Of a stretch of DNA of 64,000 nt, positions 35,728-48,500 are shown in pieces (position 1 is the stretch's first letter; each line of letters opens with the position of its first letter). A program made the translations under genes and the position numbers. The stretch lies in contig NC_081551.1 of assembly GCF_901000735.1 (NCBI RefSeq), positions 16,582,545 to 16,646,544 on the forward strand, read 5' to 3'. The notes under the pieces are model-generated. The model searched no databases and had not been told where the DNA came from. It was given only the letters and a program-made list of their open reading frames with translations. Source of the stretch: Corylus avellana. Taxonomy: Eukaryota > Streptophyta > Magnoliopsida > Fagales > Betulaceae.

Positions 35728-36605
35728 AGAATAATCACGTGAACTGAACCATATAATATGGTATGATATGATCTGCCTTCGTCCATTAGAATGTTGGTGG
35801 AGGTGCTCCTGATCATGTACAAAGCGCAAGTGGGTCCATAGAGTTTGATGCATTAATTGTGAACTTTGAGATCATGGGGTCCCTAGAGAAGTGGCATCCT
35901 AGCAAGCTGAAAGAGATAAGTTCTTTGTTAATAGAATTGAAGCCAACATGTGATTCCCATGGCATCATGTTCTGTGAGAGAAATATGCCCTTTTTTTTTT
36001 CTTTTCTTTTTTTCAAAAAAATTCTCCAATTTGTGAACATAACTAGTGCCACGTGGTGCCTCAATCATCCAACCGAACTTCTTCATGCGAATTGGACCAC
36101 ATGCAAAACAATCAATTAATTCACCTAGGATTTACTCCATTGAAATTAAAATGTCGGATGGACATGGACCTAATGATCAACAACAAAAGGACCATGTTGG
36201 ATAAGATACTCCATGTTATAGCTAGCTGTCATGTAAGTGAAGGGGTCGGAGGGGTTCTACAGTCGCTCTAGAGATGGCCCTATCTTGATAAAGTGCATTA
36301 AAATATATGTAGCTTGAATTTGAAGGATATATTTTGGTGGGGATTTTTGAATGGACAAATCCTATCATTTTTACCTCCAAACCATGAAATTCTATATGTA
36401 TGTGCTCCATAAGGAAACAGCTAGGTTAGGAATCCAAAGAATGTATGGCAAAAGCAAGGCAATTATGATATCAAAGATGGGTCTAAGATATGAAAGGAAA
36501 GTACGTCAAAAATAATACTACTATCTTTAATGAAAGAAAGCCCCAGTGATTGAAAAATGCCTCTTCAAATTGAATTAAATGAACTGGATGGATAATATAC
36601 AATTA
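35728..36605. other. Intergenic stretch, nothing recognised
   Basis: No supported gene or repeat boundary. Confidence 0.5.
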
Positions 36606-37182
36606 CGCCTCGTTTGGTTCGCGGAATGTCTAGTCTATTGGAAAAAGATTAGCTACTATTAGAAATAGAAGAGTGTGGAATAGATTAGCTATTCTTATTC
36701 ATTTGTTTGGTTGTAACGCTGGAATAGACTAGCTAATCATATTCCTTTGTTTGGTGCAATGCAATATGTTGGTGAATGAAATCATATTGTGATCAAATTT
36801 TCAAAAATACCCTTATAATACAAATACAATTTATATTATTAAGGACTTTCATTCCTTTTTTAAAAAAAAAACATAAACAATTTTACTATAATTTTTTTTT
36901 GTTTTTTTATTTTTAATTATGTCAGGTATGTGGCTTTTTTTTTTCTTTTTCTTTCTTTTTTTTTTTTTTGCAATTACGCTACAAAATTATTTATATAAAA
37001 AAATATATAGTTGGAGAAAACAGAATCAAACTCAATCTTGAAATCAAAAAAATATAGTTGGAGAATGTACAGAGAATCAAAAGAAATCAAAAAACAGATT
37101 ATATATTTGTATTTTATAAAAACCTAGCAGATTCTGTTTCTCCGTCATAGAAAAAAAAAAAAAAAACGAGAAAAAAGAGATA

Positions 37183-37315
37183 NNNNNNNNNNNNNNNNNN
37201 NNNNNNNNNNNNNNNNNNNNNNNNNNNNNNNNNNNNNNNNNNNNNNNNNNNNNNNNNNNNNNNNNNNNNNNNNNNNNNNNNNNNNNNNNNNNNNNNNNNN
37301 NNNNNNNNNNNNNNN
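37183..37315. other. Assembly gap (133 N)
   Basis: A run of N between A-rich and GA-rich low-complexity sequence. Confidence 0.99.
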
Positions 37316-37478
37316 ATTGAGAAACGGTACAGAGAAGGGAGACGGCATAGAGAGAAAAAAAAAATCGTTTGCACTTTCAAAAAAACCATACCATAAGAAT
37401 CAGAGAGAAAATAGAAAGAGAAAGAGAAAAAGAGAGATAACGAAATATAGAGACGGAGAAAAGAGAAACGGATATATA

Positions 37479-37499
37479 NNNNNNNNNNNNNNNNNNNNN
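37479..37499. other. Assembly gap (21 N)
   Basis: A short run of N between tatata and (TA)n/(GA)n sequence. Confidence 0.99.
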
Positions 37500-37545
<46 letters not shown>

Positions 37546-37805
37546 AGAAGAATTAGAGAGAGAGAACGAAATCCCACAAGTGAGATTTTTTGTGGCAATT
37601 TACACAATTAATTTAATCCCACAAGAAATGATTAGCTAAGTCACTCATTTTTTAGTGGCTTAGCTAACACTGTGTGTATAGGATTAGTAGTCCCATGGGA
37701 ATAGACTATTCCCAAGAATAGAGTGTTACCAAACAAAGGACTAGCTATACCTAGTATTAGCTAGTCCAATCCAGGAGTTTATTCCGCAAACCAAACGGGG
37801 CCTAA

Positions 37806-38510
37806 AGTTATATTTGGAGAATATTTTTGTCTCTTCAAAAAGTGAAAAGATAAAAATACCCTTCTAGTATAACTAACTTGATACAAGGATCTATTCCCTT
37901 GAAATATGGTTGGAAAGAGATTTTCTTGAAAAATTATGCTACTATAGGGTGAGTGATGGTAGAGCCCTAATTAAACATCTCTAATTACAAGCCCAGCTAG
38001 CCCTAAAGCTGAAAACTCCTCTACTCGATCTCAACGGTAATATCCAGCGGGTCTCCAAGCTTATCAACATGAACACCAGAAGCTAGGTTGAGGAGAAAAA
38101 CTAGACACTACTTTGACAAGGAATCCGCTAATAGCATCCTGAGGATCCAGCTGTCCCAAAGTCCTCCCAAGTATACAACGATCTAGAGCACAGTGCTGAG
38201 GGCTACTTTTTGGGCCTAAGGGACATGGGCCCACACCTGACCGAAAAGCAGCCCAAGTCCCGAGTAATGTGACTATCTTGGTTCATCAATTTAACATTCT
38301 CAAAACTTTATGCGTTACCTTCGTTGACAGCCCTTAGGGGCCACTTTTGTTTTTTTAATAGGCCGAATTATTTACTTAACTTATTTTCGCTGATTTCTTT
38401 GTTACTTAGATGTCGCATCGACTTCGGATTGTTTCAGGGTTGTTGTTTAGGTTGCCCACACAAACTTTATTTATTTTTGTTGTAATTCTCCTTCTCTTCA
38501 TCGAATATAA

Positions 38511-38542
<32 letters not shown>

Positions 38543-38721
38543 TGAGAGAGAGAGAGGAGCCCACATGCAATGCTACCAGCTACAAAGACTGTCGATGGGG
38601 AACCAATACAAATTGTTAATTGAAGGCTATTGTTGTAGAGTTTGCACCCCTATTGAACCATGCCACTAAAGGCTTATAGCCCCTATAACACGGCTCAAGG
38701 GATGTCACTACTAGTGATCTA
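37806..38721. other. Unrecognised intergenic sequence with a (GA)n tract
   Basis: No coding frame is recognised. A (TA)n(GA)n tract lies at 38513-38556. The stretch is less AT-rich than its surroundings and may be an old retroelement. Confidence 0.4.
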
Positions 38722-38723
38722 AG

Positions 38724-38812
38724 GGTCATACTTCATCTCATACTATCAGAGAGCTTGACAACCCTCACGATCTAGGGACAATCATACTCTGATAATATGA
38801 GATGAATGATCA
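38724..38812. repeat. Imperfect inverted repeat (hairpin)
   Basis: tcatctcatactatcagag (about 38734-38752) and its near-perfect complement ctctgataatatgagatga (about 38787-38805) form arms of about 19 bp around a 35-bp loop, just left of the 11-bp tandem repeat. Confidence 0.6.
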
Positions 38813-38845
38813 TTCCTACTTAGTGAGGGTTTTCAAGTCAAAGGT

Positions 38846-39206
38846 GTCCGAGATACGTCCTAGTGAGGTCCCAGCTAGGTCTTGATTAAGTCCCTATAGA
38901 GTCCTGCCCAAGTCCCGTAGAAGTCCCAACTAGGGCTCAGCCCAATCTCTTTGGGGTCACGGCGGTGTCCCAATGGAGTACCAGTGAAGTCCTAACAGAG
39001 TCCCAATTGTGTCTCAACGGGATTCCGGCAGTGTCCTGACAGAGTCACAATCGAGTTCTATCGATGTTTGGACAAAGTCCCGACCACTTCTTGACAATTT
39101 CCTAACAAAGTCCAGCGGTGTCCCCACGGGTTCCCAACGAGGTCTAGGCGGATTCCAACGGAGCCCCGGCAGTTTCCGAACAAGGTCAAGAAAAAGTCTT
39201 GGTGAT
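38846..39206. repeat. Degenerate tandem repeat with an 11-bp period (about 33 units)
   Basis: Starting at gtccgagatac, the sequence can be cut into 33 consecutive units. All are 11 bp except three of 10 and one of 12, which sums exactly to 361 bp. Most start GTCC or TTCC; the rough consensus is GTCCCAACRGA. Examples are gtcctaacaga, gtcctgacaga and gtcccaactag. An open frame at 39009-39251 (SQRDSGS..., SRPLLDNF..., GVPTGSQRGLG) is a by-product of the repeat. No known minisatellite or gene family is recognised. Confidence 0.8.
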
Positions 39207-39739
39207 TTGAGAATGGAGAGCTCAAACTCGAAAAATAGTTTAGAGTTTTAAAAAAAGAAAACCATTTTACGAAAAATTAAAGAAGCTTTTTGGGTTAAAC
39301 AGAAAATGTATTCCGTTTACTATTATTTTCTGTCACACTAAACACCAGAAAATATAAAAAAATATTTTTTAAAAATCATTTTACGCTGAAACAATTAGAA
39401 CCTTATACTTTATTTATTAATTTTTCCCTCTTCATATGGCCAGATGAGTACCAAGTGAGTATTAATATACCTTTTTTGGATTAGAAAAATAAAATAAAAT
39501 AAATAAATAAATGACCTTTTTTGGGTTCTCATTAAACAAAACTGTTAGCATACGTACATAAGATCTTTCCTCACCCAGGGAGTTAATACGTGGGGCATGG
39601 CTACCAAAGTGCTTGTCAGTTTGATCGATCTGAGTAGACTTTCAGGATATTACTAAAGTTGTGGGTTTATAAGAAAAATTAATAGAAGATGATGGATTTA
39701 ATTGCAATAAAAGCACAAGGGTTCTGAAAGCAAGTAAAG
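39207..39739. other. Intergenic stretch, nothing recognised
   Basis: AT-rich DNA. Phrases such as accattttacg and ttttctgtcacactaaacacc resemble end regions of plant DNA transposons, but I found no matching arm. Confidence 0.35.
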
Positions 39740-39749
39740 CCTAAATTAA

Positions 39750-40137
39750 GAGAAATGCTAAAGGCCCAACTTTTTTGCCCAACAAAAGTCCAACTTTTAC
39801 TCTTTATTTTTTTTTCTAAAAAAAAAAAATGAAAAATGGAAAAAATGTCTGAAGCAACCCTATCTATTTTTTACCTTTCTTTTATTTAGTATTTTTTAAA
39901 AAATGAAAAATAGTATTTTTCTTCATAATAATGACATTTTCTTGAAAAAAATGACATTATTATGAAAAAAAATACCAATTTTCATTTTTTTAAAAATACC
40001 AAATAAAAGAAAGACAAAAAATAGATAGGGTTGCTTCAAACATTTTTTCCATTTTTTATTTTATTTTATTTTTTAAAAATAAATAAGGCAAAAGTTGGAC
40101 TTTTGTTGGGCAAAAAAGTTGGGTCCCTATCATTCCT
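39750..40137. mobile_element. 388-bp MITE with very long inverted repeats
   Basis: The ends GAGAAATGCTAAAGGCCCAA and (from the right) AGGAATGATAGGGACCCAA lead into a nearly perfect palindrome containing cttttttgcccaacaaaag on both arms. The two arms make up almost the whole element. A perfect 10-bp duplication CCTAAATTAA flanks it (39740-39749 and 40138-40147). This fits a Mutator-type foldback MITE. Confidence 0.85.
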
Positions 40138-40278
40138 CCTAAATTAATTAATCTTTTAAATGCAAGTTATGAGGCATTACACCCAGACAGTATTGCACAT
40201 TAAGTGATCAAAATCATCGGTTATTTTTTGTTTTCATAAGAAGTGGATGTGTTTGGACACAAGGTTAACTTTGTCCTG

Positions 40279-41276
40279 GAGTAATGCTAAAAGGAGGATT
40301 AGTCCTTCTTGTGTCCTCTCAGTTCCAGATGTGACTTGGTTTTTTTTTTTTTTTTTTTTTTTAACAAACGAGTTATCTTCATTTATATAAAATCAATCTT
40401 AAGCAAAATATTCCATCATACAATGCCAAAGATACAAGTTAAAAATTCTACGGCCCCAACACCATCTATGATATTGCTAATAGTCTCTCGGGCTATTACA
40501 AAACAACACCTTAGAAATGTCATCATTACAATCAGTATATAGATCTACAGCATAAACTTACGTATCACATCTCTAGTCGCTGTCTCTTTCATCAATGACA
40601 AATCTTCCATAAATTTAATAACTCACTTATCATCAGTTAATAGTTTGCTCCTAGAAAAAAAACAAAAAGGAAACAAAAGACCTACCGGAAACCATTCCGT
40701 TATTCTTAAGCAAAACCTAATAAAACAACAAATTCAAGGCTTGTTGCAGCCCAGCTGACTTGTCTTATTCATAAGCAAAAACGAAAATACATAATCAAAA
40801 AAAATAAAAATAAAATTAAAAATTTTTAAATTTTTAAATTTTTTTTTTTTAAAAAAAAAAAAGAAGTAAAACCACTCCACTCCCGGTGACAACATCAATG
40901 ATTCACTGGCGTGTGGCCGGCAGAATGATGCATGAAGGTCAACGGCTAGAAGAAGAGTGGCTGACGAGCACGGTGAGCCATGCTGATTTTGAAGAAAATA
41001 GCTCTAGAAATCCCATCAAGTCTGATGGGATGGTGGTGAGCAAAACATGATAGGCCAATAGAGAGTTTGGACGGCGGATCTAAGCAAAGGGGGAAAGAAG
41101 AGAGGGGAAGAGAAAGAAAGAGGGGGAAGGAGGAGGGGGAGACCTTGCCTTCTCCCTTGCCGCCTCTCTAATTTTGTATTACTCTAATGAAATAATGAAT
41201 AATATTATTAATTTAAAAGTCACGTTATATTTGGGAAGACACAATGATGATTCTAGTCCTCCTTCTAGAATTACTC
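40279..41276. mobile_element. GAGTAATG-type MITE carrying a poly-A retroposon
   Basis: The outer ends GAGTAATGCTAAAAGGAGGA and (from the right) GAGTAATTCTAGAAGGAGGA are inverted repeats of about 40 bp, extending to gtgtcctctc / gtgtcttccc. Between them lies a minus-strand poly-A retroposon: a T run from 40340, then noncoding DNA ending in GA-rich sequence (41085-41150). No target duplication was found for either part. Confidence 0.6.
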
Positions 41277-41299
41277 GATCAACAAAGCCACTCACTCAG

Positions 41300-41700
41300 A
41301 TTGGACCACTTGTTATAAAAGATTGGAAAACCCTCTAGTTGTCCAAAATTCATGACAGATTGAAATTTTGCTCATTAATTTGGATGATTGCTTGGAACAG
41401 AACTATGTACCTATGAAAACCAAATTAGCAAACTTCATCCCCTTAATGGAAGAAAATGCTCTCACATGCTCCCTTTGCAACTCAGAAGAAGAATTTCTTG
41501 AGCTTCCACTTTCCGATTGTCATCTAGCTTGAATCCTATTGGCCTATTGACGTCCAACAATTTACAGCAAGGCATATATAGCAGACTGGATCGGACAATT
41601 CTAAACCCTAATCTTACACTCAAGATAAATCCTGAAGAAACTTGCTATTTTCTCATGTTTGCAGCCATTGCTATGAACTCAATAGGGATGGCATGAAAAA
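41300..41700 (+). pseudogene. LINE 3' domain fragment (zinc-binding RT region)
   Basis: Broken plus-strand frames match the region after reverse transcriptase in plant LINEs: HDRLKF-LI-W-IAWN near 41350-41395, then a cysteine-rich CSLCNSEEE (acatgctccctttgcaactcagaagaa, about 41465-41491), and an SYWPIDVQQF-like block near 41535. Stops and frameshifts are frequent. Confidence 0.5.
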
Positions 41701-42143
41701 CAAAAAAACAAAAAAAAGCCCTTACATGAACATGAATCCCAACTTGTTTAGCAAGTCAAGAAAATATACAAAGAACACGGGAAAGTTGTTGTTGCACTTT
41801 TCCTGCCCATTTTTGTAAAGAAATGTTGTTGCATTTTTCCAACGGACGTGGCAATCTCAATTTACCCTTGAACTTTTTTTATTTTTTAAATCAAGATTGA
41901 ACTAGAGATAGACTGCACATGCCACATCAGCTAAGTTTGCTATAAAAAAATGCAAAATAGCATCTCTTTTATATTTGCTTATAGAAAAAGAGGACATATT
42001 TTATTATCTTCAGAATATAAATATGTAAGTGGCATCAATATTCTCTCCCCTTCTGTAGATCCCTTCCATCCCTACTTTGCTCCAGAATCTTCAAAAAAAA
42101 AAAAAAAAATTAATTATGGTCCAACCAGAATCCTCAAGAGAGA

Positions 42144-42918
42144 TTTTTTTTTTTTTTTTTTTAAATTCCAATCTCATTGAAGAATGATCACGAGCATAAC
42201 GCTTTCACATCATAGAGCAAAAAGCTCTGAAAAACCATAGTCGAAGCTACGAGGTTACAAATCATAGATGCTTACATAAAAATCAAACATTCAACACCTA
42301 TCTATGACATCAATATCCGCTAACCTATGACTACTTTTCAGTTGTAACATCAGATCTGTTTCAAACAGATTCAACTCAATGCATAAGTAGCTCATCTTCC
42401 TCGTTTTGAAAACAGATCACATCTACAACCCAAAAGTCTGGACAATTCTTAGTCAAACAAAAATACAGACAACAAAAAACAAAGAAAGCCCAGCCCCAAT
42501 ATAAAAATAGCCATAAAAGCACAGATCTGCTCCTAAGAAGACTAGATCTACTCCTCATCGACTCAAAACAGTCGGAAAACTACATCATTTTCCTTGAAGA
42601 TTGCTCACGAGAGCAAATCTAACGAAAAAACTATTATTCAAAACAAACAAAACAAGCAACACAGCCAATAAATCAGCAGCGACCGGAGTGGTGGAGATGA
42701 TGGGCACTGGCCAGCGTTAGCACGTGGTGGAGCGGATAGAGGAGAAGGGAGGTGCAGCACCTTAAAGGGCGGGCGGTAGCGGCCAGAGTTGCTAATTTCT
42801 GGCTTAAAAACACTTATAAAAACAAAGAAAACCAAGAAAAAAAGGCGCAGAAAGGGAGTGGGGGAGAGGGCCTCCTCCTCTCTTTGACGGCTAAACTTGC
42901 AAGGAATATTCAAAAAAT
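42144..42918 (-). mobile_element. Poly-A retroposon (minus strand)
   Basis: It is flanked by ATCCTCAAGAGAGA (42130-42143) and ATCCTCAAGAAAGA (42919-42932), a 14-bp target duplication with one mismatch. Its poly-A tail reads as the T run from 42144. The 3' 100 bp match the retroposons at 21928 and 58304. The 5' end (near 42918) is GC-rich and pyrimidine-rich. It has no plausible protein. Confidence 0.8.
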
Positions 42919-42932
42919 ATCCTCAAGAAAGA

Positions 42933-43646
42933 GATCAGAGTATGATAAAAGTCCAATCCACATTCAATTACTTTCTATTTTCATTTGCCATGGTTACGGT
43001 CAGGCGCAAAACTACCCCTATCCAGTGCCATACAAAGTTTTTAAAAATTTCTCTAAATCTTACGTTTTTTTTTTTTTATAAATTGAACCCCTCAAAATTA
43101 ATGTAAAACCTGGCCAACCTAGGGCGTCCCATATAAAATCCGAGTTGATGTTAAGGATTGTTCCTAGCCTTGGGGGGAATAGACTTCTCTTCATTTTAAG
43201 TGAAATAAATAGAAGCCATTTATTGGTAAGAATTTATGTGACTATATCTAAGGGTGTAGATAATGCCACATGATACAAACAATGACCTATCCATTTCAAA
43301 TAAAATGAATAATCTCTCCATTTCATGCTCTGAAATTTGAATTTAAAGTTAGTGTATCTAACGGTGTATATAAAATAAATATTGACACGTCCTTTAAAAA
43401 TATAAATAATGCAAAATCATGTACAACATTAGATGCACCTATTTTAAATTATATTATCGACTATAAACTCATTAATGAACCATAAGGCGGTCTCATGGGT
43501 ACCAAGAAACAATGTATTAATGGATGAAATGAACAATTTTCTGCTTCAAACACCTTTTTCACCCATTCCCACTAAAGAGAACAATGACTAGAGCACAATC
43601 AGTAGACGGAGAAAAAACAAAGATCCTAAAACGTCACCGTTTTAGA
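42933..43646. other. 3' flank of the nucleoporin gene
   Basis: This includes the 3' untranslated region of the minus-strand nucleoporin gene. A minus-strand AATAAA (tttatt at 43219-43224) is a candidate polyadenylation signal about 425 bp past the stop. No other gene is seen. Confidence 0.35.
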
Positions 43647-45521
43647 TTAATAGCAGACAGCATCTTTTTCAAACGAACTGAAAGATAACCTCGTATTCTC
43701 ATCTGATCCAAAGCTGTACTTAATACCCAAAGAATCTTCGTGAATGTTAGCACTGCTTGAAGAAGGGAAGGAGAAAACAAGGGCAGGAGTAGACCTCTTT
43801 GAGCCAAAATTATATGAAGGAGCTGCAGGTCCCTCTTTTGGCTGCTGCTGCTGCTGCTGCACGCCGCCAGCAGCTGAGAATGATGGCATGATGGTTGGTG
43901 TTGGTGGCTCCACTCCGGAGGAAGAAACCGGGAACGAAAACCCAGAGCTCGTATCTGAAGCAAACGGCCATCTTGACTCAGGCTTGCTAATAGATATAGA
44001 AGGCAAAACTGGCTTAGTCACCGAAGAAGCCAAACCTCCTTTATTTAGGGCATCAGTAGAAGCTTCAGAAGTGCTCTCCTGAGGTGGAACCTTAAAACGA
44101 GAGCTCCGCCTCTCTTCAATCCTTAGAGCATAATTCTTCAGTTCAATCTGATCTCTATTCTTATAAGAATTTGGTAAGCTATTATGCTCATTTGACATTA
44201 CATTGGTGGCATCAGAAGATTCAGGTTTCTTCCATGTGGCGGCTCGCTCCAACTCAGCAGACTTATCTTTAGGAGAGGGCTGACTTCTATCAAGATGTTC
44301 CAAAATCTTCCTAGCCATCTGATTAGTATGTGGATGTACCATAGGAACACCCACCTCAGAGCTCTGTGGCTTGCTGTTTAATGACTTGGAGTTTGAAGTG
44401 CCGCTTGTTCCTCCAAGTGCCATATTTTTCTTGACAGCAGGCAAGAAGCCTTCAGAAACATTAGAATTTTCCACCTGTGAAGGACCGTCGAAAGAAGAAC
44501 GAAAATATGCAGATCCTCTTGAAGAAGATTTTGCAAGAGGTTTATGCCTTATCCTACGCATAGGTCCCACCGATCCATAGTCACTATCCTGTGCATCACT
44601 CGTTTTCACCTATGCATTCAAACAATAAGTAAATCGATCAGTCCAACATACATATATGTTGACAACGATTCAATTTTGCCAATATAGAATATTCAAGTTC
44701 CAAGATGTTATATAAAGCAAAGGTAGATTGGCCTACTAAAATAACATGGAAACATAACTGTAAACCTTACATGTATTCGAAATGTTTCACAAGTTGATAA
44801 ATCTTTACTGCACACAAACTTTAAATCTTTCATATCCGCTTGTTAATAAATTGACAGATGCACAAAATCATTCACAGCATAGAAAATTTCAAGCAATTAT
44901 GAAAGTAAGAGAAAAAATTAAAAAATAAAAATAAAAAAGGATCAAGATCTGAGAAATATATCAATGGTAAAAGCAGCCAAAACTTCAGCTACCTTGCCAG
45001 TCCATCTTGTACTTAAATACAGCGCTAAATTCTAAAACAGACCATCCAAAAATCATTAAGAGGCAATAATAACCTGATTTGATGCTTTAAAGATCAGAAA
45101 AGAGATGTGACCTGGCTTATTTGGTGCTGATCTACCACTAGCATAGCCAATAAAATACATAGGATTGCACGTAAAAGAGGCTATACAAGCTCTCACAGCT
45201 GGATTAAGTGAGTCCAGAAATGGCGCCATGATCCTTTTCTCTCGAACAATCGAGGGCACTAGGGCGCTGCCAGGAACAATTAAGGAGCCATGGACTAAAA
45301 GGGGGTTAGTGGGCAGCAAGATGGACCTTCTAAGAGCATTCACGTTGGACTAGGCAAAGTTTGGCCAAATTTTAGCTAAAAACCCCCCATTTTTATATTT
45401 TAGCTACCCACTTTTCAAAAACACCATACATCACACTCAAAATCTTTCTCCACTCTATTAAAATATTTTTTTAATAATTTTACATTATTATTTTTTTTAA
45501 CAAATTTTTCTCTCCTCCTGA

Positions 45522-45554
<33 letters not shown>

Positions 45555-48500
45555 GCAGACTCAAGCGGATTTGGAAGAGGGCTCCATGTGGTCGTAGCCA
45601 CAGAAGGCGGAGACGGTCACAGCCACCTCCTCCTACTGTGACGTCTTGAAAGTCTTTCATCATCTGAGAAATCCAACCCACAAATAAATCAAAGCAGGCA
45701 GCAGCATCAACCAAAAGATCCACTAAACCAACTGCCCAAATATGAAAAAATAGTTGCTTTTCCTAACATACATCATACACTCACTGCATCAAACTCAATA
45801 GTCAAAAGTACCCAACAACTTCACATATCATGATTGACACTGAAATTCATATATCAAAAGAAACCCCTAAACAGAACCATAGTAGTAGAGCCCAAAATAA
45901 GCACATCAATGGTCAGTCAAACATAACTGATCAAACACAAAAACAGAGAAAAATGGCGATGAATCTGCGTAGGTAGAGAGGGAGAGATTGGACTATATGA
46001 AACTCTCAGATGATGAAAGACTTTCAATTTCTCATAGCCGTACGCTCATGTTTGGAGGGGGTTTGGAGGGGTGGAGTTTGGGGCAGAGGCGCTGGTGCTC
46101 ATCGTCATCCGCTCATGTTGCAGAGAGAGAGAGAGAGGGAAGAAGAAAAAAAATAATAATACAAAATCTTTTAGAGATGCTACAGTTGCTCTCCACATTG
46201 TAGCAAACCCAAATTTTGAGTTTTAGCCAAATTTTGACTAAAAAGAGGATTTGCTGAGTCCAATGCTAATGCTGTAAATGGGCTGAGAAAAATCCAGAAA
46301 CTTGACCAAGGGGCAGGACTATATATTGACCTGATCAAGATCATGGCTTAGATATTTCCAGCACCAAATTGGGCCTGTTTGGCTCCCACAAATTCAAGAA
46401 ATAATTTGTGTATTTGACAGGACCCTTCCAGCAACATCATTGACTTGATCTGGTTACCAACACATCCCAGACATGCAAAACCATTTAAAAACAAAATAAT
46501 ATGCTATTACAAAGTCCCGATGCCTACTCAACAGAGGAACCCCAAGAAAAAATGTACAGAGTCTGTTTTCGAGCACATCTATGATTTAGAACAAAGTATG
46601 TTCATAGAGCACATGACTCCTCTATCACATGACCTGTGAATAGATGTACCAGTTGTTTGGAAGACAAATGAAGTCTAAGTGTTTAATTAATAGTACGATT
46701 TCATATGTTCATTACTCCGTAAAACATTCATGAATCAACAAGAGTACTAGTTCATTACTCTTTACAGAGAAAATCAACAAGAAAATATCTACAAAATCCA
46801 AACCAAACTTTATAAAATTTAAAAAGGACCATCCTTGCAGGAAAAAGAATATTACAACATTGGGGCATGAATTATGAGGATTGCTATTATGAAAAAGTAC
46901 CTGTCCATATATAGGAGTTTGTGATTGCTGCAAAGGAGTTGATGCAATGTTCACGCTCCTACTGCCATCACCTCGTAATTGAGTGATCTGATGACATACA
47001 AGTAGTGTATAATGGGTAAATCTCATATGCAGAAAAGCACATCGAAATGAATCACAGCTAAAATTACTTGATTCAATTTTACATACCCTGGTCTTGGACT
47101 TTGAAAAAATAGTTCTAGAATAAGGTGTTCGGGGAAAGTTATCAAGCCCGAATCTGCTTCTGTGACTTTGTGGGGTCAAATAACCATGTTGATCCTGTGC
47201 CATGGCACCAGGCCAGCACATGGACGGCTTGGGCGAAGGTGCTGGAATAAATGGTTTTGCAGCAGATTCATCACCATGTACTAATGCTATATCATCTTCT
47301 GATTTTATATTCTTAGAACCAAGGCCTATTTCTGATGCTCTGTTTCCCATGTATGCTCTAGCAATTTCAACTGGTGAAGCACCAACTTCATCTGGCACCT
47401 AGAAAATTTAATAAGGACCTAAACTTGTCAGAATATGGGAACAAACAATATATATATATATATTAAATTCAAATGCACCCTACGAAACATAAGGAAATTC
47501 TGAACTTCCCTTCAGATAGAAGCATAGAAACCTAGTAAAAATGTTAGCTTAAAGGCCTTTAAAATAATTAAAAGCATTTAGCGACTCCTGGTACATCCTA
47601 AAAGTTTTCAAATTTGCTAGATTCATTTATTTTTTCTAACACGGGGAAATATATATGAAGCCCATTGATTCCGTCTTCAACACCAAAAGAAGACCAAAAT
47701 GTCATTAAATTAGCAAATTTAAGCAACACTAAAGGTTTGACTCTAGCAAAAACCTAATGGACTAAAATTTAAATATACAGCAATACCTCAATTTTTTGAG
47801 TCGTTTTTTGTTGCTCTTATCTAACTGATGTTGGACATCATTCATGAGAACTAAGAAGTAATAGACATATGGCATAGGACTACCGTTCCTTTAAGAGCTA
47901 GAGAAATAAGAAATAAGGAAAACATAAAACCTCACTCAGGGAGAAAGATATGCCCTTTAAATTGCTCTAGAGATATAAATCTTCTCTCAGCTGCTAAAAC
48001 ATCCTCTTTAACCATCCTCAGCATCTATTTATACTCCCAAAGCATAAAACTCTAATCGGAAGGGGGGGGGGAGACCCCTCTCTAAGCCAATAATCAAGTA
48101 TTCATCAAAAATTTAGGTGTTGTGATATAACCTATCTTATAGTCGTTAAATACTCACCCTCAAGCATTAGATGAGGCATCTCCAAAATAGAAGCTACTTA
48201 AAGCCCTCAAAGAAGGCAAATGACTTGGCCCTAAGAGGATTTTAGATGGCAATAGCTTTGAAGAAGCCAAGACAACATCTCCTTATATGATGCAGATGCG
48301 CCCACCACCAAAATTCACAAGGATTACTAGGAGACCAACCATGAATGAATGTCCAACACAAAATATTATGATTAGAAAAATATAAGAAAAATCAGAACAA
48401 ATTTTTTTTTCCTTTTTTTCTTGTTACTTATAAGCAATATTAACAGAATAAGATGTCAAACACCACCTAAGTAGATTCCATAGAGTTGACAATAAATAAA

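Larger units (their letters stand above)
36606..37802. mobile_element. Tourist/PIF-Harbinger-like non-autonomous element with assembly gaps
   Basis: The inverted ends cgcctcGTTTGGTTCGCGGAA (left) and GGCCCCGTTTGGTTTGCGGAA (right, reverse strand) share the GTTTGGTT-GCGGAAT core with the element at 53504. Inner inverted words such as tagctagtc/gactagcta repeat inside both arms. The flanks are TTA (36603-36605) and TAA (37803-37805), so the 3-bp duplication has diverged. The middle is (GA)n-rich and holds both N gaps. No transposase frame is visible. Confidence 0.65.

Noticed and set aside
37317..37607. Frames containing X residues
   Set aside because: They cross assembly gaps and (GA)n sequence; no coding evidence.
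39009..39251. 80-codon frame in the 11-bp repeat
   Set aside because: It covers only part of the array, has no partner exon or family, and is explained by the stop-poor repeat.
43744..44082. 112-codon plus-strand frame with a Cys tract
   Set aside because: It is the antisense shadow of the last nucleoporin exon; the Cys run is the complement of the Gln repeat.
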